Shown piece by piece: positions 6,673 through 14,311 of a stretch of 14,585 nucleotides of DNA. The notes beneath the pieces are model-generated. The model had not been told where the DNA came from, searched no databases, and saw nothing but the letters and a program-made list of their open reading frames with translations. A program made the position numbers and the translations under genes. This DNA is from Chloracidobacterium sp. UBA6041. GTDB lineage: Bacteria; Acidobacteriota; Blastocatellia; Pyrinomonadales; Pyrinomonadaceae. The stretch is from positions 1 to 14,585 of the forward strand of contig DIYZ01000264.1 of assembly GCA_002427845.1 (NCBI GenBank), written 5' to 3'. Position 1 is the first letter of the stretch, and each line of letters opens with the position of its first letter.

Positions 6673-6919
6673 ATGATGAAGCAACATCGTGGCTTTTGGT
6701 TGGCGTTCTTGATCTCTAGCGATCTCTGTCGAAATGGCAGATTCAATGACCACTTTGGAGCAAAAAAAGAAAAAGGCGCGCGGTGACGAGTTTTACCGGC
6801 ACTAGGTCCAAGCGAAGCCGTTGCCTGGCGAGCCGATCTTCATAGGTGGTGACAACGCAAATGACCTCTTTCGCGAGCCAACACAAATAACCAGCCCAAA
6901 ATTCACGACCGCAACTTAG
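6673..6919 (+). pseudogene. Decayed small secreted-protein gene (frameshift plus internal stop)
   Basis: A good ribosome binding site (ggaggaaca, then tandem ATGs at 6673 and 6676) starts MMKQHRGFWLAFLIS, a signal-peptide-like opening. Shifting frame near 6713-6719 continues as AISVEMADSMTTLEQKKKKARGDEFYRH. After one in-frame TAG the same frame goes on as VQAKPLPGEPIFIGGDNANDLFREPTQITSPKFTTAT to a stop at 6917. The composite reads as one small exported protein with a Lys-rich segment, broken twice. Without the frameshift the frame stops after 37 residues. No family is recognised, and the repaired frame is my inference. Confidence 0.35.
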
Positions 6920-7098
6920 CCCGTGGTCCGAAGGCGGGGGAGGCCCCCTTGAAGGGCATGCCGGCCTTCAATCCGCCCGGGTTCCTTTTGGATGCTCTTT
7001 CTGCGGGGGAAATAGTCTCTGGGCAACATGACACCCCGGGGAATATCTGTTAACCCACAAGCTTGGCAAGGTTAAGGAGTTGGTATTCTCAGTCCTCT

Positions 7099-7290
7099 CT
7101 AATTGTAGTAGCCAAGCTCCTGCCATTTCTTCGTCGTTTCATAAGCCTCATTTTGAGAAATTCGCCGGCCATTAAATATTACATATTCAAAATTCTGAGT
7201 AACTGTAAAGATGCCTCCGTTCTCGTAAAGGTGTTTGGCTATCCCGGCAGCAATATCAGAGGCTTGAACGTAATAGGATTTTCTTGAGTC
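7099..7290 (-). pseudogene. C-terminal fragment of a hypothetical protein (DUF3800-like motif)
   Basis: The segment SRKSYYVQASDIAAGIAKHLYENGGIFTVTQNFEYVIFNGRRISQNEAYETTKKWQELGYYN is coherent protein sequence ending at a stop at 7099. The QASDIAAG phrase resembles the C-terminal Q-x-AD-x-x-AG motif of DUF3800-type proteins, which carry an RNase H-like fold; this is a tentative match. Upstream of about 7290 the frame continues to an ATG at 7377, but that part overlaps the end of the next gene in another frame and has no similarity in style. It is a 5'-truncated remnant. Confidence 0.4.
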
Positions 7291-7349
7291 TACGTCTCCC
7301 TGCAAGGGCGAGAACGGATGTAGACCGCGACCTTGCGCACCAAAGGAAG

Positions 7350-7862
7350 TCACTGACTGACGGTGAACTGATAACACTTGCTCGTCAGGACGACCGCCGA
7401 GGTCGCCTCCTCGATGACCCGGAAGTGGATGTCAAACTCCGAACCAGGGGGGACGGCTCCCAGGTTGCGAAACAGCTCTTCTCGGCCCGTGCCGGTCTCG
7501 TCCGTCGTGATGGACTGCGGCTGAAGACCCTTGCCGAGAGTAAGCCATGCTGTGCTCGTGCAGTTGTCATCGACGTTGGTATCTACTGCCCGCTGGAGAA
7601 GGTAGCTCGTGTTCGGTGCGAGGTCGCGTAGCCAAACGTCGAGATGGACGATCCGAGCGTCGTCATTGGGCTGGCGGAATTTGACGAGGCCGAAGCCTTC
7701 GCCTCGCAGAACGACCTCCAGGTTGAAGGATGGCGTCTCTGGTCCCCAGGGCGGCCCCGTCTGGGGCCCTTGGGCGGCTGCGGAGGAACTCAGGGACAGT
7801 AAGACGAACATAGCGAGCAATACGGGTGCTGTGACTCCTACGAGTGATTCGCGTTTCTGCAT
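7350..7862 (-). CDS. Secreted beta-sandwich-like hypothetical protein (170 aa)
   Basis: The ATG at 7862 is preceded by aaaggag about 7 bases upstream. Residues 1-31 form a clear Sec signal peptide (basic start, LLAMFVLLSLSSSAAAQ with AxA cleavage). The mature part contains FNLEVVLRGEGFGLVKFRQPNDDARIVHLDVWLRDLAPNTSYLLQRAVD and ends FDIHFRVIEEATSAVVLTSKCYQFTVS, a strand-rich pattern as in Ig- or fibronectin-like folds. Two Cys residues in the mature part (near DDNCTS and SKCYQF) could pair in the periplasm. It probably acts outside the cytoplasm; the ligand is unknown. It is divergent from the regulator at 8106, sharing a 243-bp intergenic region. It may be related to the protein at 5398-5943. 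Confidence 0.65.
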   Translation of the reverse strand: MQKRESLVGVTAPVLLAMFVLLSLSSSAAAQGPQTGPPWGPETPSFNLEVVLRGEGFGLVKFRQPNDDARIVHLDVWLRDLAPNTSYLLQRAVDTNVDDNCTSTAWLTLGKGLQPQSITTDETGTGREELFRNLGAVPPGSEFDIHFRVIEEATSAVVLTSKCYQFTVSQ

Positions 7863-7985
7863 GTTGATTCTCCTTTTGTGTGTTGACGTGCAACTCTATT
7901 CCCGCCGCGTTGCGATCCATATTTCGCGCGGTCTAACGATCCATGGAACGACCCAAACGTGGTCTTCTAAAAGTCGTTTCAGGCG

Positions 7986-7991
7986 TATAAT
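7986..7991 (+). promoter_or_regulatory. Candidate -10 box upstream of the 8106 gene
   Basis: A perfect TATAAT lies at 7986-7991, 115 bases before the regulator start. The matching -35 position (tcttct, about 7963-7968) is poor, so the call rests on the -10 only. Confidence 0.3.
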
Positions 7992-8071
7992 ACGTCCTCG
8001 CCGTGACCCTCGCCGTCGGAATTTGCCGCACACCCTACCCGGAGCGCGGTCAGGAAGTCCTCAAGGCGCCG

Positions 8072-8104
8072 TTAATTAGTTCTTAATGAGTTCTTAAAAG
8101 CAGC
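8072..8104 (+). promoter_or_regulatory. 11-bp tandem direct repeats, candidate operator
   Basis: ttaattagttc (8072-8082) and ttaatgagttc (8083-8093) are adjacent 11-bp repeats with one difference. A partial third unit (ttaaaagcagc, 8094-8104) follows. OmpR/PhoB-type winged-helix domains are known to bind 11-bp direct repeats, and the gene starting at 8106 encodes such a domain. The repeats end one base before the ATG and take the place of a Shine-Dalgarno sequence. Autoregulation is an inference. Confidence 0.5.
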
Positions 8105-8105
8105 T

Positions 8106-10415
8106 ATGAGTGGGTCAAAGAGTCACTTATACGAGTTCGGCCCTTTCCGGCTAGACCCTGAACAGCGCTGTCTGGTGCGCGATGGGTGCTTCGTGCCGCT
8201 TACGCCGAAGGCGTTCGAGCTGCTCCTGGTGCTCGTCCGAATGAGCGGTCGTGTGGTCGGAAAAGATGAGCTGATGAAAGAGGTATGGCCCAATACGTTC
8301 GTTGAAGAGGGTAATCTTACTCAACACATCTTTGCCTTGCGGAAAGCGCTGGGCGAGAGTCATAACGAGCCTCAGTACATTGAAACTATCCCGAGGCGCG
8401 GTTACCGCTTCGCCGCGGGCGTATTGGATGTGCGTGATACAGGCACTTCCTATGTATTTGAAACACATACGGAAGCACAAATCATTACAGATATTGAGCA
8501 AGAGACAGCCCATGAACGTGGAGTCGAACAGACAGATTCGAGCGATGGGGCGGCGTTCGAGGAGAGCAGTGGGCAGGTGACGTTTGAGACCGCTCGAGGT
8601 TCTACGGCACCGGTATTTCACCTCAAACATTTGATCGGCGCGGGCAAGCGTTGGCGGAAGTCCAGCATCATTTTTCTCCCCCCGCTCATCGCTGTCGTGG
8701 CAGTCTTTATCTTCGGGTTGTACAGGTCCTTTGATCAAAAGAACATCAAGCCCGCAGCGCTCTTCGAAGTGCGACAGGCCGTCAAGATCACAAACACTGG
8801 TAACGTGACGACTTCCGCCATATCGCCTGACGGCAAATACATTGCCTACGCGATTGACGATGACGGGAAGCAAAGCCTCTGGCTGCGGCAGGCAGCCATA
8901 GCCAGCCAATCCCTTATCGCGGCGCCCGCCGAAGTCAAATACATCGGCATAACCTTCTCGACAGACGGCGACTACATCTTCTACGTCGTGTATTCAAAGG
9001 GCCGGGGAACGGGGCTGCTCTATCAGGTGCCTGTCCTGGGTGGCGACCCGCGACAACTGTCGGCCGACGTGGGCACTCCCGTTACCTTCTCTCCCGACGG
9101 CAAGCACATCGCATTCGTGCGTGCCAATCAAGCGTCCGGCGAAGACCAACTGATGGTAGCTAACGCCGACGGCACCGGCGAGCGCAAACTCGCAGTGCGC
9201 AAATTCCCTGGCTACGGTTGGTTCCCTCACTCCGGGCCGGCGTGGTCGCCTGACGGGAAGGTGATCGCTTGTCTTGCGGCAAGCGTCATCGACGGTGTCA
9301 CCAACACTTCCGTGATTGCGGTGCGGGTCAAGGACGGAGCGGAAGAGACGATCACTACTCAGAATTGGGAATACATTGGACAGATTACTTGGATATCAGA
9401 CGGCAGCGGCCTTCTGATGACCGCCAGGGATCACGCCTCCGCCTTTTACCAGATCTGGCTGCTTTCATATCCAGACGGGGGTGTTCGGAGCGTTACCAGC
9501 GACTTGAACAATTACTGGAACGTCAGTTTGTCGGCGGACTCAAAGATTTTAGCCACCGTGCAAAGAAATCAACTCTATAACATCTGGTTAACCCCATTTG
9601 ATGAGCTGAACCACGCCACACAAGTGACATCGGGAGCCAGTACATACTTCTCCGTGTCATGGACGCCGGACGGCAAAATAGTTTACGACTCGGCGGCTAG
9701 CGGAAATGCCGACATCTGGATGATGAAGGATGACGGGAAGGGTCAGAAACAACTGACGGCGGACGTAGGCAAAAACTATGCGTCATCTGTTTCTGCGGAT
9801 GGTCGCTACATCGTTTTCCACTCTAACCGCTCCGGCACTTATCACGTCTGGCGGATGAATGTAGACGGAAGCAACCCGATACAGTTAACTCGCGGCACCA
9901 ATGAGACTCTTTTGCCGCAGGTCTCGCCTGACTCCCGCTGGGTCATCTACCAAAGCAATGGAAACCTGTGGAGGGTGCCCATTGACGGCGGCGAGCCCGT
10001 TCGATTGACCGACAAGCAGTCTGCAAGAGCCGTCTTCTCGCCCGACGGGAAGTTAATAGCCTGCTGGTATTGGGATACGCCAGGGGCGGAACAGCCCCGA
10101 CTGGCAATCATTCACTCAGAAGGAGGGCAGCCGGTCAGGTTATTTGAGTCACCGCCCGCTGTTACCTTACCAATCTTCATTTTCCCTCCGACCATTCGGT
10201 GGGCACGGGACGGGCGTGCTCTGGAATACATTGGCAATAAACATGATGTGTCAAACATCTGGGTACAACCGCTCGACGGAAGTCCGGCGCGGCAGCTAAC
10301 TAAATGGGAATCTGACCGCATAGTTTCCTTCGCGTGGTCACCCGGCGGCAAACAACTCGCTGTATCTCGGGGTTTCGACCAAAATGATTTAGTGCTGATC
10401 AACGATCTAAGATAG
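8106..10415 (+). CDS. Membrane-bound winged-helix regulator with TolB/PD40 beta-propeller
   Basis: The protein is 769 residues. Residues 8-105 form an OmpR/CadC-type winged helix (YEFGPFRLDPEQRCLVRDG, LTPKAFELLLVLV, RVVGKDELMKEVWP, VEEGNLTQHIFALRKALGE, YIETIPRRGYRF). An acidic linker follows, then one transmembrane helix at about 187-205 (SSIIFLPPLIAVVAVFIFGLY). The rest is a periplasmic propeller of WD40-like/PD40 blades, with repeated SPDGKxIA(Y/F) motifs (ISPDGKYIAYA, FSPDGKHIAFV, WSPDGKVIACL, FSPDGKLIACW, WSPGGKQLAVS). By analogy with ToxR/CadC, ligand binding outside could control DNA binding inside. Fusions of this type are common in Acidobacteriota. The length and architecture look complete. 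It lacks an obvious ribosome binding site; the 11-bp repeats lie at that position. Target genes are unknown. Confidence 0.9.
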   Translation: MSGSKSHLYEFGPFRLDPEQRCLVRDGCFVPLTPKAFELLLVLVRMSGRVVGKDELMKEVWPNTFVEEGNLTQHIFALRKALGESHNEPQYIETIPRRGYRFAAGVLDVRDTGTSYVFETHTEAQIITDIEQETAHERGVEQTDSSDGAAFEESSGQVTFETARGSTAPVFHLKHLIGAGKRWRKSSIIFLPPLIAVVAVFIFGLYRSFDQKNIKPAALFEVRQAVKITNTGNVTTSAISPDGKYIAYAIDDDGKQSLWLRQAAIASQSLIAAPAEVKYIGITFSTDGDYIFYVVYSKGRGTGLLYQVPVLGGDPRQLSADVGTPVTFSPDGKHIAFVRANQASGEDQLMVANADGTGERKLAVRKFPGYGWFPHSGPAWSPDGKVIACLAASVIDGVTNTSVIAVRVKDGAEETITTQNWEYIGQITWISDGSGLLMTARDHASAFYQIWLLSYPDGGVRSVTSDLNNYWNVSLSADSKILATVQRNQLYNIWLTPFDELNHATQVTSGASTYFSVSWTPDGKIVYDSAASGNADIWMMKDDGKGQKQLTADVGKNYASSVSADGRYIVFHSNRSGTYHVWRMNVDGSNPIQLTRGTNETLLPQVSPDSRWVIYQSNGNLWRVPIDGGEPVRLTDKQSARAVFSPDGKLIACWYWDTPGAEQPRLAIIHSEGGQPVRLFESPPAVTLPIFIFPPTIRWARDGRALEYIGNKHDVSNIWVQPLDGSPARQLTKWESDRIVSFAWSPGGKQLAVSRGFDQNDLVLINDLR

Positions 10416-10430
10416 ACCTGATACACTTCG

Positions 10431-10461
10431 CTGTAGTAAAAAATGTAGTAAATACCTGCAT
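10431..10461 (+). repeat. Direct repeat, left copy, beside the tRNA-Cys fragment
   Basis: The first 21 bases (10431-10451, beginning ctgtagtaaaaaatgtagta) are identical to 10651-10671. After four variable bases both copies share ctgcat. Inside, tgtagtaa occurs twice. The two copies are exactly 220 bases apart and flank the tRNA-Cys 3' fragment, as arm-type integrase sites flank an att core. Confidence 0.8.
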
Positions 10462-10548
10462 GCACTGAAGGACAAGGAAGAACACGAAAAAATCTAAGCT
10501 GCACTCTATGTAGGTGCTTACACCTCCATGCTCCTCTGTGAACAGTGC

Positions 10549-10603
<55 letters not shown>

Positions 10604-10650
10604 ATCTACTCAACAACTTACGGGCAGCTCAATCAATCACAGAAAAGTGA

Positions 10651-10681
10651 CTGTAGTAAAAAATGTAGTAAGTCTCTGCAT
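10651..10681 (+). repeat. Direct repeat, right copy, beside the tRNA-Cys fragment
   Basis: This is the second copy of the 10431-10461 repeat: 21 identical bases, four differing, then ctgcat. It lies 47 bases after the tRNA CCA end and just downstream (on the minus strand) of a possible recombinase remnant. Confidence 0.8.
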
Positions 10682-10685
10682 CCTG

Positions 10686-10870
10686 TTATTGAGCAAAGGT
10701 ATTTTTCAGTCCATTTATATACTCGGAAATGGTGTTCTCGTAGAGGAGCGTATTCGCGTTTGCATGGCCCAAAGTAATCAACAGCTTTCGCCTTTTGAGT
10801 CGGAACGGCGGCCAGCAAGTGAATGTCGCACCGACCACATAACAAAAGTCTCACGCTCGGTAGTTACACG
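10686..10870 (-). pseudogene. Possible decayed tyrosine recombinase, C-terminal end
   Basis: On the minus strand, one frame reads TERETFVMWSVRHSLAG followed by SDSKGES (from about 10870 to 10780), then meets a stop. A shifted frame continues ITLGHANANTLLYENTISEYINGLKNTFAQ to a stop at 10686. RH followed some twenty residues later by LGHA and then a Tyr is the box II arrangement of phage-type integrases (R-H...G-H...Y). The spacing is about 21 codons with a frameshift. The position next to a tRNA-derived core supports the reading. The similarity is short and was judged by eye, so this is tentative. Confidence 0.3.
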
Positions 10871-11246
10871 GCGGGCCCGCGAAGGGATGGCGTCCGGCGG
10901 GCAACAAGATATGCCAGTGAAAAGATTCTCTGGTAAAGCAATTTGAACCTATCCGCTGATTGATCTTTGTAGGTAGTCAAGGAGCGTTTGGGTTAAGGCC
11001 ACGACGGACTTCCTGATTACGTTCTAAACAATTCCCGCAGACGTTCTTTTATGACGGCCCACTGTCCAAAGGAAACCGGAAAGGAAGTAGTGCGAGGACT
11101 CAACCTGCGCAAGCGCCGAGCACGCAGCCGGCTACTAACCCACGCTCGGTGGCCACGCCCCCGAATAAAGCTTCCAATGCCAATAAGCGTTCCCGCTCCC
11201 CTAGCGCACTTCACTCGCACAGGTTAAGATTTCCCCCTCAGCTTCC
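10871..11246. other. Region without a supported gene, upstream of the kinase
   Basis: Both strands contain only short frames with no recognisable motif or credible start. A minus-strand frame ending at about 11017 (GQWAVIKERLRELFRT) could be a scrap. No Shine-Dalgarno precedes the kinase ATG at 11247 (ccccctcagcttcc), and I found no convincing promoter. Confidence 0.35.
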
Positions 11247-14200
11247 ATGAGCGAAACTATCCAACCAGGCACACGTCTTGGCCGCTACGAAATCCGCGCC
11301 CAGCTAGGCGCAGGCGGAATGGGCGAAGTCTATCTAGCTCAAGATACGAGGCTGGAACGCACTGTCGCGCTTAAAGTCCTGCCCGCTGAAGTGGCTTCAG
11401 TTCGGCAGCGCATGGACCGCTTCGTCCAAGAGGCCAAGGCTGCATCAGCGCTCAATCACCCAAACATCCTCACCATCCATGAGATTGAAGAAGCAGATGC
11501 GACCTACTTCATCGCTACAGAGTTCATTGACGGTGTGACCCTGCGCAAGCACATGGCGAACACCGAGATGAAACTTGCCGACGTGCTCGATGTCGCCATT
11601 CAAGTTACCTCAGCTCTTTCGGCAGCGCACGCCGCAGGAATCGTGCATCGTGACGTAAAGCCGGAAAATATCATGCTGCGGCGCGACGGCATCGTGAAGG
11701 TTTTGGATTTCGGCCTCGCCAAACTCACCGAACGTCAAAAGTCTGCCACTGACACTGAAGCGCTGACGCGCGCGCTTGTGAACACCGGCCCGGGAATGGT
11801 CATGGGCACAGCCGCTTACATGTCACCAGAACAGGCTCGCGGCCAGGCAGTTGATGCGCGCACAGATATCTGGAGTGTGGGTGTGGTGCTCTACGAGATG
11901 GTGACGGCCCACGCGGCGTTTGTGGGTAAGACCCTCAGCGACATGATCGCTTCGATATTGGACCGCGAGCCACCGCCATTAGCGCGCTACGCACGAGAAG
12001 TTCCCGAACCACTGGAATGGATTGTGACCAAAGCCTTGCACAAAGATCGAGAGGAGCGTTATCAGACGGCGAAAGACCTTCTGATCGATCTGAAAGGGCT
12101 CAAGCGTAAGCTGGAGTTCGAGGCGGAGTTGGATCGAACCATCGCGCCAGAAGATAGAGTCAGTACACAGAGGCAGATGGCAGCCGGCAGCGGGCAGGCG
12201 AGAGCAGCGATTAGCCACGAGTCAGCCGCAGGCACCGTAGAGGTTCGTGCAGAACACCCAACATCAAGCGCTGAGTATTTGGTGAGCGAGATCAAACGGC
12301 ACAAGCAAGGCGTCGGACTCACACTGGCTATGCTCCTCTTGGCGGCAGCCGCCGGCCTGTTCTTTTATTTCCATCGCGCGTCGGCATTGACCGAAAAAGA
12401 CACGATTCTGCTCACGGATTTCGTCAACACCACCGGCGATGCCGTCTTTGACGGTACGCTCAAGCAGGGGCTCGCCGTGCAACTCGCCCAGTCGCCGTTT
12501 TTGGATATCTTTCCGGACGCGCGCGTTCGCCAGACGCTGCGCTTGATGGACCGCTCGCCGGATGATCGTGTTACGAAAGAAATAGCGCGCGAGATTTGCC
12601 AGCGCCAGGGACTGAAAGCATTCCTGGCAGGCTCGATCAGCAATCTCGGCAGCAGCTACGTCATCGCGCTAGAAGCGGTCAACGGGCAGAGCGGCGATGT
12701 GATTGCCCGGGAGCAGGTCGAAACCGAAAGCAAGGAACAAGTGCTGAAGGCGCTCTCGCAAGCGGCGACTAAGCTGCGCGAGCAGTTGGGCGAGTCGCTC
12801 AGCTCGATCCAGAAGTTCGATGCGCCGCTGGAAGAGGCCACGACCTCATCGCTGGAAGCGCTCAAAGCCTACTCCCTGGGGAACGAGCAGTCGATCAGCG
12901 GCAAGTGGCTTCAAGCGATTCCGTTTTACAAACGAGCGGTGGAGCTCGACCCGAACTTCGCTCTCGCCTACATCGGACTGGCAATACAGTACGGCAATAG
13001 CAATCAGCCAGGGCTGGGGGCAGAAAATGCGGCAAAGGCTTTTGCACTGAAGGACCGGGTGAGCGAATACGAGAAGCTCCGCATCTCTTCGTTCTACTAC
13101 TCCCAGGTCACCGGGGAAGTGGACAAGGCGATTGAAGTGCAGGAGCTCATGAAGCGGACGTACCCGCGCGATCATCGGGGGCCCGGCAACCTTTCTGACC
13201 GCTACTTGCGGATTGGTCAATTCGAGAGAGCCGTCGCCGAAGCTCGGGAAGCACTGCACCTCAATCCGAACGCGGTCGCCTGGCATGCGAACCTGGGAGA
13301 GGCATTCCTTCGTCTCAGTCGTTTCGCGGAGTCCAGGGAGGTTTTTGAGCAAGCGCTGCAGCAGAAGATAGATTCGACAGACTTTCACACTCGGCTGTAT
13401 CAGATCGCCTTCGTTAGCGGTGACGCGGCGGCGATGAAGCAGCAGCTTGACTGGGCGAGCGGCAAGCCAGATGAGTACGTGGCACTGGATTGGCAGACCC
13501 AAACGTCGGCCTTCGCTGGCCAGTACAAGCAGGCGCAGGACTTCTCGCGCCGCTCAATTGACCTTGCTGTGCACAGCGACGCGAAAGAGGTGGCCGCGCA
13601 GTATGCTGCCGAAGAGGCGCTGCGAGAGGCTGTGCTGCTGTACGGTACAGGGAGCGGTAGCGGCCTAGTCTTGTACGGTACAAGAAGCGGTAGCGACCTG
13701 GTCTCTTCCAGCCAGCGTGCTCTACAGAGTCACCGGGTCGCTAGCGCTCCCCGTACCGTACTTGAGGTTCAGACGCTCGCGCAGAGCGCTCTGAAACTCG
13801 AACGCAACCAGATATCGCTGACGCGCTCAGCTCTCGCACTGGCGCTCGGTGGCGAGCCGTCACAGGCGCAATCGCTCGTTGAGGAACTGCTGAGGCGGTA
13901 TCCCAAAGACACGCTGGTCAACTCGATATGGTTGCCGACCATCCGCGCGGCCATCGAACTCAATAGCAACAACCCTGCCCAGGCGATTCAGTTATTGGAG
14001 GCGACCAGACGCTATGAAGGAGCGGCAGAGTTCTGGCCCATTTACCTACGCGGCCAAGCCTACCTGCGCCAGCGTGCAGGCACGGAAGCAGCAGCCGAAT
14101 TCCAAAAGATATTGGACCACCGAGGCCAGGCTCCGTTGTCTGCTCTATACCCGCTATCACACCTCGGTCTGGCACGCGCTGCAGCGCTAGCCGGTGACAC

Positions 14201-14309
14201 TGCGAAAAGCCAGAAGGCTTATCAGGATTTCTTAGCACTCTGGAAAGATGCCGAGACGGACATCCCCATCCTGCAAGAAGCGCGACGCGAGTACGAAAAA
14301 CTGAAATAG
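11247..14309 (+). CDS. PknB-type Ser/Thr protein kinase with transmembrane helix and TPR tail
   Basis: The protein is 1020 residues. The kinase domain, residues 13-275, has all main elements: Gly-rich loop GAGGMGEV (21-28), Lys 43 in VALKVL, Glu 62, catalytic HRDVKPEN (134-141), DFG (154-156), the SPE equivalent of APE (193-195) and Asp 207. A charged linker leads to one transmembrane helix at about 354-376, placing the kinase inside and the tail outside the cytoplasm. The tail opens with ILLTDFVNTTGDAVFDGTLKQGLAVQL, typical of acidobacterial kinases, then TPR-like helix pairs from about 555 on, ending with EARREYEKLK. Residues about 798-839 are an in-frame palindromic insertion (LYGTGSGSGLV and LYGTRSGSDLV) interrupting a TPR stretch. 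It is likely active as a kinase; substrates are unknown. It uses ATG 11247 without a visible Shine-Dalgarno. Confidence 0.93.
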   Translation: MSETIQPGTRLGRYEIRAQLGAGGMGEVYLAQDTRLERTVALKVLPAEVASVRQRMDRFVQEAKAASALNHPNILTIHEIEEADATYFIATEFIDGVTLRKHMANTEMKLADVLDVAIQVTSALSAAHAAGIVHRDVKPENIMLRRDGIVKVLDFGLAKLTERQKSATDTEALTRALVNTGPGMVMGTAAYMSPEQARGQAVDARTDIWSVGVVLYEMVTAHAAFVGKTLSDMIASILDREPPPLARYAREVPEPLEWIVTKALHKDREERYQTAKDLLIDLKGLKRKLEFEAELDRTIAPEDRVSTQRQMAAGSGQARAAISHESAAGTVEVRAEHPTSSAEYLVSEIKRHKQGVGLTLAMLLLAAAAGLFFYFHRASALTEKDTILLTDFVNTTGDAVFDGTLKQGLAVQLAQSPFLDIFPDARVRQTLRLMDRSPDDRVTKEIAREICQRQGLKAFLAGSISNLGSSYVIALEAVNGQSGDVIAREQVETESKEQVLKALSQAATKLREQLGESLSSIQKFDAPLEEATTSSLEALKAYSLGNEQSISGKWLQAIPFYKRAVELDPNFALAYIGLAIQYGNSNQPGLGAENAAKAFALKDRVSEYEKLRISSFYYSQVTGEVDKAIEVQELMKRTYPRDHRGPGNLSDRYLRIGQFERAVAEAREALHLNPNAVAWHANLGEAFLRLSRFAESREVFEQALQQKIDSTDFHTRLYQIAFVSGDAAAMKQQLDWASGKPDEYVALDWQTQTSAFAGQYKQAQDFSRRSIDLAVHSDAKEVAAQYAAEEALREAVLLYGTGSGSGLVLYGTRSGSDLVSSSQRALQSHRVASAPRTVLEVQTLAQSALKLERNQISLTRSALALALGGEPSQAQSLVEELLRRYPKDTLVNSIWLPTIRAAIELNSNNPAQAIQLLEATRRYEGAAEFWPIYLRGQAYLRQRAGTEAAAEFQKILDHRGQAPLSALYPLSHLGLARAAALAGDTAKSQKAYQDFLALWKDAETDIPILQEARREYEKLK
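13639..13761 (+). repeat. Palindromic repeat element inserted in frame in the kinase gene
   Basis: Two 33-bp tandem units (13639-13671 and 13672-13704, 29 of 33 bases identical, each starting tgtacggtaca) are followed, after about 26 bases, by an inverted arm at 13731-13761 ending ccgtaccgtac. The reverse complement of the arm matches either unit at 25 of 31 positions. The whole element is about 123 bases, equal to 41 codons with no stop, so the reading frame of the kinase is kept. It resembles in principle the Rickettsia palindromic elements that insert into coding genes. Confidence 0.75.
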
Positions 14310-14311
14310 AG

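Noticed and set aside
8151..8909. 252-residue minus-strand frame inside the regulator gene
   Set aside because: It is antisense to a clearly conserved winged-helix/propeller gene and has no recognisable features of its own.
12846..13502. 218-residue minus-strand frame inside the kinase gene
   Set aside because: It is a shadow of the TPR-coding strand.
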